Source of the DNA: Spinacia oleracea
Taxonomy: Eukaryota; Streptophyta; Magnoliopsida; Caryophyllales; Amaranthaceae
NCBI RefSeq assembly: GCF_020520425.1
Contig: NC_079487.1
Span: 133,136,385-133,200,384, forward strand
Length of the DNA: 64,000 nt
Direction of reading: 5' to 3'
The notes beneath the pieces are model-generated. The model was not told the origin of the DNA, did not search any database, and was given only the letters and a program-made list of their open reading frames with translations. A program made the position numbers and the translations under genes. Positions within the stretch are counted from its first letter, which is position 1. Each line of letters opens with the position of its first letter. Positions 10,686 through 23,400 of the stretch are shown here, piece after piece.

Positions 10686-12082
10686 ATGGCGAGCTCTTCA
10701 CCCCGTGCGAGGTATCAAAGATAGGTATCTCTCTTATTCGCCCTTTTCTATATATATGGTAGTTAATTTTTTCGATATTAGTTTATTAGATTGTTTTATT
10801 TGTTGATTAATTCTGCTTTTTTTTGTTAATTTGGGGAAAATATATCCAGAAAGATAAATGAGACATCTGTTGTAGCATTAAATGGCAAGAATTTGCAGAA
10901 ATCCTCAATTCATTGTCACGGCTTCCTTCTTGAATTCAAGTTATGGAGATTTATGCGAATTGAAGTCAGTAATGTTTCAAAGAATGGTGACATTAAGGTA
11001 TGTTTTTATTCTCATCAAGGATTTCATTTTGTAATTTCTAAGGATCTTTACTCAAAAATCAAATTAGGGATTTCTAAACTTCCTTCAATTTTTCAAAAGT
11101 CAGCCAAAGAGGATGAATAACACCAATTATCCCAATTTTCGTAAGTTTTTGATAAGCACCTGCCTCCAAATTTCCTATTTAACATATACAATTTATTTGC
11201 TAATTATTATAATTATTATTTGTTTATTGCACAGTTAATTCAAAATATCGTGACCGAATCATTCAACCGCTCCTCTAAAATTCTACGGAGTACTGCATAA
11301 GGCGAGAGACAGAGAGATGAGGGGATTACACTTTTCTTTATCTGGGTTCTAACTTATTAGAAGAATTGTAAGTTTCCTTCTTTTGTTTATAATCTCATTT
11401 CATTTTTAATGTTGTTGACGATTTACTGTTTTAGTAATGTAATTTGAGCTTTGTAATCATTTGTGTTTCAATGTTTGTGAAATTTGGTCGTACACCAAGC
11501 TATTGAGAGAAATATAGGACTACAATTTGCATTGTACTGTAAATTTTAATATGAATGAGGTCTTGATTTTTTAGATAAGGTGTCTGGGGTTTATGTAAGT
11601 AATGTCTTTCTGTTGAGGAATCAACTGAATTTGATTGCGGAATTTGAAACGGAGCATATATCACTGACAGTTGCTCAAATATTACGCCAGGGGAACTGAA
11701 TGATGCTAAGATAGCAACATGTTTCCCACGTATACCTTGAGCATTAGATATGAACAGGTTGGGAAAGCCATATTCAAAAGTCCTAACCACAGAATAGTTA
11801 TATAATACAGTGAGATAACCCACCTAAGAATGTCTACCACCATGAGAGATGGTAACACAAAGTGGTGATATTTACTTCTTTGATTAAAGTGAATTTAGGC
11901 TTGCTTTTTCAAATCACATTTTTGCCTGAATTAAAGTTTAGATAATTTGGTGGCCTTTTGAATGGCAGGAGAGAAGAATTAGCGAAGGTGGTAGCTCCAG
12001 AAAAGTAAAGCTGGCGCAAGCAACACCAATGAAAGAGGTGGCTACAAGATCAATGAGAATTTCCAAGAAAAAAACTGGTTAA
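10686..12082 (+). CDS. Possible small spliced gene, hypothetical 95-aa protein
   Basis: I do not recognise this protein. A phase-compatible model can be built from three exons: 10686-10711, 10850-10997 and 11969-12082. All introns are GT-AG (GAG|GTATCA, TATCCAG|A; AAG|GTATGT, GGCAG|GAG). The model starts [14 protein letters not shown], has a central hydrophobic/aromatic patch ([17 protein letters not shown]) and ends in a basic tail (RISKKKTG). A pyrimidine-rich, leader-like stretch with a CT run lies upstream and could be a 5' UTR exon, with a donor AATG|GTGAG near 10503. No domain is visible. A non-coding transcript or a pseudogene remnant is equally possible. Confidence 0.3.
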
Positions 12083-13077
12083 TTTATTTTCTTTTTTATT
12101 TCGAATTAATTCTTGAATTGATTTTTATTATTAATAAAGTTGTATGTTCATGAATCAATGTATGTATTTGTTAAATTTTATTATATTTGAATTTGGTAAA
12201 TCGGGGTATTATTGAATTGATCGAAATTGTTGTTGGGTTGGTAACAAGTTGAGCTAATAATCACTTATTTATATGGAACTTATTGGTTGTTGTTTTAAGA
12301 TTTACTGATTTAGAGAAAAATTAAGTGAGGCTTACGAGGGGGGTTTACTGTGTGCTTTATCCCCGAGTATTCTAATCTTATTAGTCATATTATTCTGAGG
12401 GATTTTTCTATTGCCTATTTAATTTTATACTTACTCTCTACCCCCTTGTAATGAGTTGGGGAATATTATGTTTAAGAACTACTCGGTGTCAGGTTGTTAC
12501 CATTAATGTATTAGATTGATTATTTTATCTTACAAACAACATCAAACTATCTAAGACTAAAAGCTACAATGTCGTCCTGATGTAGTTAAACAAGCTCCCT
12601 CCATTGTTGGGTTACTAGGGTATATTGGTTTGTTTGTAACAACCTCATCTGAGAATAAATACTCTTTTAGTTGAATATTTTTCAGAAGTTGAGAATTGTA
12701 CATGATGATCTTTTATAAAAAAAAAAAATCCAACAAACACCTTAAGTCTCTTAACTCCTGCACTTGCCGGAGTAGTAAGGATGATTCCAAGAGAAATAGT
12801 GAAATAGAGCTCGACGCGAAGAAATTTTATGTACTCCGTATATACATTACTGGGTTTTCATCCATCGTGCATTGAAATGCTTTGCTTCCCATTTCCCCAC
12901 TTGCTAATTTGGAATCACAGGGTGATTTATGGAGTGAGTGTTAGGCCTTTCTTTAGAAAATAAATAAATATAGCTGACATTTGATGCATTTCCTAAGTTA
13001 ATGATTTGAAAAAGTAACATTGGTTGCCTCGTTGATATATTTCCATTCTAAAAAAGCATTGTTTCTTTGTCCACCTA

Positions 13078-13250
13078 CAACTGACTCCTGCAACTTCGTG
13101 TTAGTAAGTATAAGAACTTTGTCGTGGAGAAGAAAAATAATTTGCAATTGGATTTCCCTTCAACTGGCTCCTGCAACTGTTTGTTACAGACTATTAAGTA
13201 TAGGAGCTTTGTTGAGGAGAAGCATAAGCAATTTTGCAAGAGGATTTCTT
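13078..13250 (+). repeat. Imperfect tandem duplication of about 85-92 bp
   Basis: Copy 1 (about 13078-13160) and copy 2 (about 13161-13250) both begin CAACTGxCTCCTGCAACT. Both also contain AAGTATAxGA, a TTTGT.G.GGAGAAG block and ATTTTGCAA-like words. Both can be read in one related frame (SCN..., KY-[KR]-x-F-V-x-E-K) if one frameshift is allowed, so this may be old coding sequence. The product is unknown. Confidence 0.5.
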
Positions 13251-13559
13251 TGCTGATTGGGGATAAGGTCTTTGTGTCTTTTGAGGATGGTTTGTCCCCT
13301 TGTTTATAGTTGGAAGTGGACTTTCAAAATAAGTTCAGTGATTTTTTCTTGATTAATTATCTATTAGGCTATGAAAAACATAGGATTCATGAATTTTTTT
13401 TAGTAGGATTCTGCGTGTTTGAATTGCTGTGGAACCTATAGAGCTATGCAACTGTTCGTATATGACACAATTAACATTCTAAGTGGATTGTAAGTTCAAC
13501 CATCTCTATTCCTTTTTCAAAAGTTTATTGCCGAAGTTTTCATATTCTCTTAGTTCTTA

Positions 13560-13786
13560 CTCCCCCGTCCCTATTTGTTTGCCCCATAGGTCATAGGTAA
13601 AATGTGCTTTATTAAGGGTTGAGCTAAATTTTGCAAGGATAGGGGGGTAATATTGTCTTTTTAACGTTTACAGTGTATACAAGTGAGGTAAATGGTGGGG
13701 ACCTATTACTATATGAAGAAATAAGGTAATTTTTAAGGGACGGATTAAAATAGAATACGGGGTAAACAAATAGGGGACAAAGAGAG
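13560..13786. mobile_element. Stowaway-like MITE
   Basis: A 227-bp element that begins CTCCCCCGTCCCTATTTG and ends CAAATAGGGGACAAAGAGAG, flanked by TA. The inverted ends are about 28 bp and imperfect. It is non-coding. Confidence 0.7.
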
Positions 13787-16528
13787 TATGTACTCTGTAA
13801 AGTTTATTGTCAAAGACTCAAAAGGTACTTTTATAACATTGTATAAAGGTAATTAGCCAAATTGAGTTTGGAATAAAATGAAAAAGGTGACAAACTGACA
13901 GTCATTTGTTGGATCTTTTTTAGTAACAACAGTGAGTTCCGAAAGTTAAGTGATGAACGTGGGAAGACTACACATAATGTAAGTAATTGATAGTATAATC
14001 AAAGCAGAACCAAAATCTCGGACCTACCACATGATGTAATTAGTTGAGAGTCCTTGAGACTATTTAGTATATCTGCTTTATTTTACAAAATGTGTACAAT
14101 GCCCTATGAGTGCTCTACTTACTTAGGCCATGTTATTGTAAACATGTGAATATTACGTATTTGGTACGAAAGCAAGTCGATCCAACAGAGTATAGAGTAT
14201 CCAGTATTGGATGCTGATGGGTGTGTTAATTTTGTGCACTATAGCAGTTCTTTGGTGCACTGTCAAATCTCATTCTTTTATGATTTCTCAGGGATATTGA
14301 TGGGGCTGCTTATCCTAGAATCTTGGTCCATTGATATGGGTTGCTGATGGTGTCCTCTATGATGCTTATGTATGAAAAATGGTAAACTGGTTTCGTGACT
14401 ATTTCATGTTTCATCTTCCACTGCTTATCTCAACACAAATTCTAAGGCATTTGTCATTTAGTAAGAACCATACGACTTCATTATGGACGTTCTTTCCTGT
14501 CAGTTTAATATAACATCATTTATTCTTAGTTTAAACTGCATGTGCTGATTAGTACTATAGCACTTGCATTGACCTATATTTCCTTTTAAAGCATGGTTGA
14601 TAAGGTAAAATATGCTCATTTGATCCATAAGTCTATATAGAAGCCAGGTAACCCAGAAATATGATGTGTCCTTAAATGTGTCAGTACAATGAAGTCTTCC
14701 CACCTGTCAAAATTGTTCAATATGTCTGTAAAAGTATGAAGGCATAGCAAGGTGTCTTAAAATTGCAAATCACGGAAGAAAAAGCAACACTAAATAAGTC
14801 TTAATAACAATTCTTATCTCCTTTCTCATTGCTACGACTTTTTGTATAAATATAAACATAATACATTCACTTTGTTTTCTTTGTCAAGATCTATCAACTA
14901 TGGTTCAAGGATTAATTTATCCATAACCATTTTTTTAAGGGTGTGTTATACGGATTCATCTTTTATGGGTACATCTAACCTATTTCGATCTATTCCTCAC
15001 TTTTCCACCTATCTCTTTCCAAAGGGAACCAGAACACAAAGGATAAGCATTGGGAATGTTCTTGCACGATGTTTCCTTCTCCCTCCCTTATCTCTCCCAC
15101 TTTTATATAGCTTAGAATTTCTATCACGGAACAAGGTATTTGGGCTCTGTTGTAAATGCCATTTTTTGGCATGTGTTGCATTTTATTGGACGCCACATCT
15201 ACGTCATGTCATGCTTGCTCAGTTCAGCCAAAAAGTAAAGCCAAATCTAAGTGATAAATATGATAATTTAATTAAAATCATTCAACTGTCCATTGTAATA
15301 TTAAACCTTACCAGTCTGGATATTTCTCAACTATTTCAGGTCTATTTCTTACTTCTGCAAATCTTATGGAGATATTTTTTAGATGGTTGTTTTTCCCGTT
15401 GAATCAAGATAATGTTTAGATAGTTGGTTTTCCCCATTGAATCAATACTATTTAATGTGGAGGACAATATTGTTGTTACACTCTATCAAACATGGCCATT
15501 TTCCTTTTATATTTACACGCCAAAGTCTGATAGTTAAGTTCTGAATAGTTGGCGATCCATACTATGAAAGAACTAATGCTACCATGAAATTGGCGAAATT
15601 GTTACTGCAACTTATTTGAGGTGTTCAATTGTGTGTCCAGGATGAAGATGTAAACTCAATTTTGAGCCAGAGCTTCCCTCTAACGATGCAAGCCTCCCAA
15701 GAATCGAGACATTTGTTATTTTTCTCTATTCTTTTAATTTTTATTGGTGATGGAGCCATGGAGGGAGTCAATAGTCATGCAGGAAATCCTACATTTTCAA
15801 AGGAAAGGGGAAAGAAAATACAGAATAATGTTTGACAAAATTTTGTTTGGGAAATTCAATCACTTAATCATATCAATAACTGTGTCTTTATAGTTGCACA
15901 ATTATAGTCCATGTATTGTGCGGGGTTTTATGAATTTTTTGAACTTATTAGACTTGTTAGGAGGCGTTCTCATTACCATGCAAACTGTGTAAGGTAAATC
16001 CTTGGCAAAAATGTGTTTAATGGCTATGTATGTGTCCTTTTTTCAAGCAAACTCTAGCTATATATGTTGCATTGCTTCCAAAATCATATTATTTTGGTAC
16101 TATAGGTACTGTGGTTGTGTCTTTTTGAGGAGCATGGAGGAGTTTGAATCCTCATATTCAAATAAATACCGATACACCTTTTAGCTTGTTATTGTGCCTC
16201 CAAACTACCGATAACAACTAATTGTAAACGTATTTATGATTATAGTTTAGCGGTTATCTTTTATTACCTTTTTCCCTTTTGATTTAAATTGAACTAAATC
16301 TGATGGAATTGATTGCACACGTACATATATAGAACTAATATCTACCACAACTGCGCAAATATTCATCAATAAATCTTATGTTTACCTGCAAAATAAAAAA
16401 AAACATTGTCCCCTACTCTCACAAGGAGAGAGAGATATATAAGATCATTATATGTACTCCATCACTCCATGGGTATATAAAACCAAATAATTAATTGGAT
16501 AAAGAAACTCTCCATGTCATAATAGAGA

Positions 16529-16534
16529 TTTATT
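16529..16534 (-). terminator. Poly(A) signal of KTI2
   Basis: Minus-strand AATAAA about 75 nt after the stop, in the same context (TCCATGTCAT then GAGATTTATT on the plus strand) as KTI1. Confidence 0.55.
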
Positions 16535-16606
16535 GTACTTACATTAACATGAAATAAGAAAAGACGACCCTAGATCAAACGAACACTTAGGGCTTCAAAG
16601 GGACAA

Positions 16607-17320
16607 TTAGCTACTACTGATAGTAGTTGTAGTAGTAGTGACCTTCTTGAATACAAAGCCAAAGAAGGGAAGAGGATTATCAATTGGTACCAAACTTAAC
16701 AACGAAAAATCCAAAGGCGGTACTGGTATAGTAGCATCCAACTGTTCACAGTACTCATCAGGACGATTCTTACCAGTTTCAGGAGGAGCAGGTACAGGAC
16801 CAGGTCCAGGTACAACGAAACAATACACTATCTTGTATGAATCAGGTTCAGATGACGCTTTCTCGATCTTGAACCAGTTGGTGAAGGTTTCAGCACCTGG
16901 GTTTCCGATAACTCCATTGGTAGTTACGTGGAATACTCCAAGCCCATTTGAACTTAACTGCCACACCCCTTGGTTTCTGCAGATGGGGCTTGGGTTGAAA
17001 GCAATGTTTACGTCTGAACTTTGTGTGATGTTTTTCTGTGAAGAGTCAGCTGGGTAGAAAGTTACTGGGCTGCCTTGTTGAGTCCAGCTCCTATGTTGAC
17101 CTACGTATAATGGGCAAGGGCCAGTGAGGCGTTCAGCGGTTAAGCCACCACGGCCTGCTCCCCTTGTTCCTAATGTGAGGACGTAGTATTGTGAGCCTGC
17201 TTCTAATGGGTTCCCATCCATGTCTAGGACTACAGAGTCCGCGGCTGTGACCGTGGGAGGAGAGAGAAAGAGGAGGGTTAGGATGATGGTTGCAGCTGGA
17301 AGAAGAAGGTGGTTAGCCAT
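16607..17320 (-). CDS. Kunitz-type trypsin inhibitor family protein, copy 2
   Basis: An intronless 237-aa paralogue of KTI1. The secretory signal is slightly longer (residues 1 to about 26). The Kunitz signature VLDMDGNPLEAG...YYV and four cysteines (GPCPLY, PICRNQ, VYCFVV, EYCEQL) are kept. Relative to KTI1 there is a proline-rich insertion (PGPGPVPAPPE) between the third and fourth cysteines, in the exposed loop of the second disulfide. The C-terminus is again FFGFVFKKV plus a Thr/Ser tail. Promoter and poly(A) context are conserved, but the 3' UTR hairpin of KTI1 and KTI3 is deleted. It is likely expressed in the same way as its neighbours. Inhibitory specificity cannot be read from the sequence. 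Confidence 0.93.
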   Translation of the reverse strand: MANHLLLPAATIILTLLFLSPPTVTAADSVVLDMDGNPLEAGSQYYVLTLGTRGAGRGGLTAERLTGPCPLYVGQHRSWTQQGSPVTFYPADSSQKNITQSSDVNIAFNPSPICRNQGVWQLSSNGLGVFHVTTNGVIGNPGAETFTNWFKIEKASSEPDSYKIVYCFVVPGPGPVPAPPETGKNRPDEYCEQLDATIPVPPLDFSLLSLVPIDNPLPFFGFVFKKVTTTTTTISSS

Positions 17321-17381
17321 TATTATTGTTTGGTGGATAGTTTTTGAGTTGGTGCATGGAAATGGTTAGGGTAGGATGGTC

Positions 17382-17410
17382 TTTTATAATAGAAGAACTG
17401 TGTACGTGTC
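17382..17410 (-). promoter_or_regulatory. KTI2 core promoter: TATA box and ABRE-like element
   Basis: Minus-strand TATTATAAAAG (17382-17391), about 65 nt before the start codon, and ACGTGTC (plus strand, 17404-17410). Same arrangement as KTI1 and KTI3. Confidence 0.6.
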
Positions 17411-18654
17411 TAGTAATGATGGAAATGAGTTGGATAAGAAGATATTTTTAGATTATTCAACGGTCTGTATTCATCTCCATTTTGTTTATTTTTTTTATTT
17501 TTTTTTTGCGTTGGTAAGTAAATAGTATTCCTAAACTCTAGACAAAAACAAGGCAAAATATGCCTTGAATTGAACAAAACTATACAACTTTCAAGTTTGT
17601 GAACCAACTTTTATCACTGCTAGCTAGTCTGCTAAACCTGGCCCTATTGTTACCTTTACTTGGGCCAATGCAATTCTTCAAACTCTTCATTGCCATTAAC
17701 AATTCCTGGCGAGCCCAAAAGCTAGATTAATATCGCGGGCTTTGGGCTGCACATGCATTTCTTGTTTTCTTAGGGCTCAACTTTTTAGGACTTGGAAGTA
17801 ATTCCAATCATGTGAGCCCAGTCTAGCTACGTAGTACTTTCACGGAGTACTTAAAAATAGAATTGCCTATGTAAAAATCTTTGGGATGTCTCCCTTACGT
17901 AGTACTTAAAAAATCTTTAGTGCCGAGGGAGACACCCAAAATTGAATTGGCGATGTAAGAAGGTAAAATCACTAATTGAGTTGGTTATGTATTACTTTTT
18001 AACCAAAACTTTCAATGATCCCATCATAAACAATGTTGAAGTTTGACAAGTAAATTTGCCAATTGAGATGGCGATGTGTATGGAAAAATAGTCAATTGAA
18101 ATAGAGATGTTGTACGGAAATTTCGTCTATTCAATTAACAATGTTGTATAGAATGAGTGAAAACTGAGCGTATTTCAAAAATTTTGACATCTTTAAGCAT
18201 TTTTGCCGGAAGTCGTTCAATAATAGGTCATGTTCAATAATAGTTCGAACCTTGTGACTTACTAACATAAGGAAAATGCCTTTAATCAAGTGACAATCAC
18301 TAAATATAGATTAGGATTAATAATGGAGATTAATAATTCGGTTATTTAGGTGATAGGCCCATGATGGATCTTGTTGTTGGTTATGTTTTTGGAGTAGTTA
18401 AGGTTTACTAGGTTATTTTAGTTCTACTAGGCTTGATTATCAAGTTATTAAAAACGTTATAGATAGACATGATGACCATATGATTAAATACAAGTTGAAT
18501 AAATCATTAATCCTATACAGTACTCCAAATCTTCATTCGTGCTCGTGTGTACTAAGTAGAAGAATCACGCATAGAATTCTGTCTCCAAATTAGTCCTTAT
18601 ATGCATGCGATCCTATTAGATGTAAGAAAAGAGTTTTCTATAATTCGGCTATTA
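17411..18654. other. Spacer of duplicated unit B
   Basis: It is non-coding. Positions 17675-17840 match 31870-32040 upstream of GWD (shared GGCTTTGGGCTGCACAT and TTTTTAGGACTTGGAAGT), which shows the spacer was duplicated together with the KTI gene. Confidence 0.65.
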
Positions 18655-19130
18655 AAAATTTGGTTAAAAGAAGTCGGCACCTTCATGATTCCACGTGATG
18701 AATTGGAATTGAGAACAATCACGTACTTTAAATAACTCCACCTGTCAAATTTTCTAACAAATAGCACTTTGTTTTTTCAATAACTCCAAGCTCTTCCTCA
18801 GAATTCCTCCCAAAAAAAGAAAAAACACGACGACCTCACAAAATCAGAAAATATCATCCAATAATACCAATTCAAAATCATAGAAAATAAAGAAAACAAA
18901 CACTCTTTTAGTCTTTTACTTATTTTATTTTGAAAAATCACTTCACTAAAAAAAAAAGTTAATCTGTATATACTCTGTAGTCCGTATTGGTTGGCCCAAT
19001 ACAAAGGCCCACATATTGGATTTCCTACCTCAACATTTCGCACGTGAGAATCTCACCGCACACTATTTGGAACAATAATATCAGAATTCAGAAGTGTGCA
19101 AATTTGCGTTCTATTATCCATGGATTAGAA
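18655..19130. repeat. GWD-upstream block, copy in unit B
   Basis: It is related to 32465-32850. Shared words, in order, are AAGTCGGCAC (18671), TTTTCAATAACTCCAAGCTC, GACCTCACAA, ATATCATCCAATAATA, GAAAATAAAGAAAAC-like DNA, and GCACGTGAGAA (CACGTG at 19041-19046). No GWD exon 1 follows. The MULE begins 180 bp to the right. Confidence 0.8.
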
Positions 19131-19308
19131 ATTTACTTCGGCTAATTTTACTTACGGGTTGCACGTTTATTGACCCTAAATTGTATCCATAATTTCCAGT
19201 ATCCACTTATTCGAGTGTTGGTTTCCTTTGATTCGGTTCGAATCGATTGGGAAATGGTTAGATCGATCAACTCGCACAGTTTCTTAAACATCCATTGGAA
19301 ATAAAATA

Positions 19309-19514
19309 GGGAAATTCTCTATGGTAGCATTATACTTTTGTAAATTCTCAATGGTAACAAAATTATTGGCATTTTCTCAAAAATAGCATTAGTAATATGT
19401 AATCTCTCTAAAATAGCATTATTTTAATAATTTTAACCTAATTAATTAATATAATACTGACTATGGTTAAATATCAATAAAATTACTAAATAACCCTACT
19501 TTACTATCCTTAAC
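19309..19514 (+). repeat. MULE left terminal inverted repeat
   Basis: About 206 bp, roughly 85% identical by eye to the reverse complement of 26530-26733. Shared words include AACAAAATTATTGGCATTTT and CTATGGTTAAA. Such repeats normally hold the transposase-binding sites and promoters. Confidence 0.9.
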
Positions 19515-19694
19515 TATTCCCAAACCCCCCGTCAAAAAAAAAGGCTATTCCAAACCAAAAACTCCGTAAAACGTCGGGAAACTCCTCTGCAAAACCGTTG
19601 TTTCCAAGTTCCTCCATTAATCTTTCCTAAATATATCAATCTTCACGGTGGTTCCTGGCATTGGACAAAGAGGATAAATTTCAACTTTTGCAAG

Positions 19695-20451
19695 GTATTT
19701 CGTCTCTCCTTTTACGCAATTTTTTTTTTTGATTTTTTTGTTTGAACACCGAATTCCCTACTGCCCTGATGAAGTGTGAAGTAGGTTAAAATTTTCGCGA
19801 ATTCTTTGGTTATTTGATACTAGTTTAATCTTTTCGAGTGTATGAATTACTTTTTGAAGTTTATTGTAGCCTGTGTGTATGAAGTTTGGAATTTAGATTC
19901 ATTATGACTTTTTATTGATTTTTTTTGTATTGATTTGGATTGAATTCTAATTTTTGATTGAATTATGCGTTAGTGAGTTATAAGTTATGCGTTAATAAGG
20001 TCTTATATAGGATACTTATACAGAATACTCCAATTACACTTTCTTGTGTGAATTGGGTTGAGAGACAGAGCATTTGCTACTCCAAAAAAACACATATTGC
20101 TCCAGAAATAACAGAGTAAAATTTTGATTATTTTCTCACACTTTTCAGAGTTTCCTGTATTTAGTTTTCTGTTAACAAATTTAAGCCTAATACTAAGTAT
20201 GGTTTATTATCATAATATGTTGCATTGTATACATTCTGATTGAATTGAGCAAATTGAATTATGGGTATTCTGATTTTTGATTGAATTATGTAAACTGAGG
20301 TATTCTGGTTTTTTTATAGAATTATGCGTATTTTGATTACATTATGTGAACTGAATTACGAGCATTCTGATTTTTGATAGAATTATGCGTTATGTATTGT
20401 TTCTGAATTATGCCAGTTGAATTAAATAAACATTTTTTTTTATAATTGCAG
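19695..20451 (+). other. Probable intron in the 5' UTR of the MULE transposase
   Basis: Donor GCAAG|GTATTT at 19694/19695 and acceptor ATTGCAG at 20451, one base before the ATG at 20453. The intervening DNA is T-rich and repeats GAATTATGCGTTA-like words. Inferred from splice consensus only. Confidence 0.5.
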
Positions 20452-20452
20452 G

Positions 20453-23400
20453 ATGGGTGATAATATTTTGTTAAAGTTTATGTTTGGAACTGGTGATGTT
20501 GATGTAGTTGTGGATGATATTGATAAGGTCATGCTGGTTGACTTGATAATTGATTTTTGCGATAATGCGGTTAAGCAAAAAAATGAGATACCTAAATTTC
20601 CTAGCTTTACGTACATGCATAAGAATGAACGCCTGCCTCTAAACACTGATAATGAATTAATGAAGATGTTTAGTAATTTGAATGGTAAGGATGTAATCAA
20701 CATATGGGTAAGTGATGAAGATAAGCCATCTCAGATTTTTAAAGTTGTTACGAGTTTAAGGACAACCAGAAATGCAAAAGAGCTTAAGGATGTGATGAGA
20801 GGGGTTGTAGAAAAATTTGGTATTACAGTGAATGATGGGGGTAACATTGGAGTTGAGAGGAATGATGATGTTGTTGCATTTAGTCCTCCAGAACTAACAT
20901 CTAGGAGAAGCCTAAGGTTGGAAGAGGAGATTCTGGTCATTCCAAACCTTAACTTTGGGCAAAATAAGGAACCTTACAACCCAGATGAGGTTGATTGGGA
21001 GGCAATGGATGCTTTGAATAGGTCCAATGATGACACATGGTTAGATTTTCAATTATCTCCAGTGAAAAGCAGAGGTGGGTGCAAGGCTAGAGGGGGAGGA
21101 AGAAGTAGAGGAAGAGGTGCGGGGAGAGGGGGAAGAAGGGGATCTGCTAGGGGGAGAGGGAGAGGTCCAACTAGAGGGTTTGAGTATTGGTTGGGGCTTG
21201 AAAATGAAACAAACATTGCAACTGACCCTATAGTTGAACATGAACCTGTTGTTGAAACTCATGAGTCAAATGAACAAGAAATTGGAATTAGGGTTGTAAG
21301 GAGAAGTCCAAGAAAACATAAACAACCTGTTATTCAACCTGTTATTACTCCTGAACTTGTAACTGAACCTCAACTTGAAACTGTCATAGAACCAAACCTA
21401 ATCTTAAGTAGAGGGTCATCCTTGTCTTCAAAAGCTTCCGTTCATAGGAAAAAGATACCAAAGACGACAGCTAGAAGGAAGGGGTTGCTTGTAAGTGGTA
21501 ATTCTGTTTCCGGAGGTGGAAATGAGCAACTGAACAGAAGTGTTACTATTAGTGTTGATGTTGATGATAATGCACTCTCAATTCGAAATAAGGATTTTGA
21601 TGGTGATGAAAATGACTCGGAATTCAATGTTAGTGGCAGTGACATTGGAGGTTCAGATTCTGATGAATTGAGTGCGGATGATGAAGATAATGTGGGGTTA
21701 GATGGTGATACCGGGATGGTTGTAGTAGATAATTATGACCCATATGTTGATGATGTATGGGTAGATGATGGAGTAGATGATGATGGGGATGGGAATTACT
21801 TTGCAAAGTTGTATAGAAATGGGGAAATGTTTGAAGAGAAAGAGAATGTGAAGATTGAATTGAAACCTTGGCATCTTTTTTGTGATAAAAACCATTTGAG
21901 GGATGTAGTCAGAGATTATTGTATCCAACGTGGTTTTTCTGTAGTGGTTGATAGAGCCAACAATTCCATTTACACCGTCTATTGTTCAGCCGAGGGGTGT
22001 GAGTGGAGGCTACATGCTTCCAGATTAGCAGATGGGTTCACTTGGGCTATCAAGTCAATCAAGAATCCAGAGCATACTTGCCTAGGTTTGGAGATCCGAA
22101 ACCCAATGGTCACAGCAAAATGGGCTAGCAGAGTGTTGTTGGAAGACATTAGGGCAAACAATGATATTTCTGCAAAGTCATTGAACTTGTTGTTGTGGAA
22201 CAAGTTTAAGGTTAAAATGGCTACAAGTACATTGTACAGAGTGAGAGCAAGGGCACTAATTGAAATACATGGAGGGTTTGATGAATCATATGCTCATTTG
22301 CCTGGTTACTGTGAGATGATAAGGAAAACTAACCCTCAATCAGTTGCTTCTTGTGTGTGGAATCCTGCTAATCATGTTGACAGACCATTGGCTTTTGTCA
22401 CAATATTTATTTCATTTAAGGCCTGTGTAGATGGACTAAGGCAGGGCGTTAGAGGTTTTGTTGGTGTTGATGGAGCTCATTTAAAAGGGAATTATGGGGG
22501 TGTATTGTTATCTGCAGTGGCATTAGATGGGAACAATGAGTTGTTCCCATTTGCATGGGGAATAGTGTCAAATGAAGATGCAGACACTTGGTGTTTTTTT
22601 GTGCATCATTTGAGAGATTTGCTGAGATCAACTGGAAGAGGAGATGAGTGGTGTGTTATCTCAGATAGACATCAGGTTAGTTTGCTGCATTTCATTCCAT
22701 TCCATTATATTTTGTGTTTTAAAATTTCATTTGAATATTGAATGTTGCTAACTTGGGATGGTGTATGAGCAGGGTATTGAAGTTGCATTTAACAAGTTGT
22801 GGCCAGAAGTAGATAGGAGATATTGTACCAAACATTTGTCCGGCAATTGGAAGAAAGCATTTCCTGGTCCACTCATGCTTTCTCTATTTTGGAAAGCAAC
22901 GGGGGCATACTCAACTTTCACATTCAGAAAAGCCATGGAGCAAATAGATAAGGTGGGAAAGGGAGGAAGGTTGTGGCTGGCCAAACTTGGTAATCAGGCT
23001 AGATGGAGTAAGCATAAGTTCAATGTTGCTACAAAGTGTGATGTAAACACATCAAATTTTGTTGAGAGTTTTAATGCAACGCTTGGTATTGACAGATGTA
23101 GACCCGTGCTTACACTGTTAGAAGGTAAATTCACACGTCGTTAAACTGTTTAATATTGTAATATTGTACAGTCTGTGTGTTAGTTTCTTAATTGTGTTAA
23201 ACTATTAAATTGTCTGTTTTAGGTATTAGGAGGAATACTATGGTGAGATTAGCTACTAGAAGACAGATGTGTGAAGAGTGGACAAGGAATGACGTATGTC
23301 CAAATATTGTGAAAAGGGTTCAAAAGCTTTGTCATGATTCTAGGACTTGTCATTCATTTCTTTGTTCTGAAGGTGAGTTTGAGATATTTGAAGGTAAATC

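Larger units (their letters stand above)
12083..16270. other. Intergenic region, no recognised gene
   Basis: Short open frames occur (for example 14842-15402 and 15629-15835), but they show no domains, lack convincing splice partners and have AT-rich, low-complexity composition. The recognised items are a Stowaway MITE at 13560-13786 and an imperfect tandem duplication at 13078-13250. Confidence 0.45.

Noticed and set aside
14842-15402. 186-aa plus-strand ORF
   Set aside because: AT-rich, hydrophobic low-complexity translation without domain, Kozak context or splice support. Probably chance.
22758-22772. Separate transposase ORF starting at 22758
   Set aside because: These codons are the end of an intron (TATGAGCAG acceptor). 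The coding exon begins at 22773, in phase with the exon ending at 22675.
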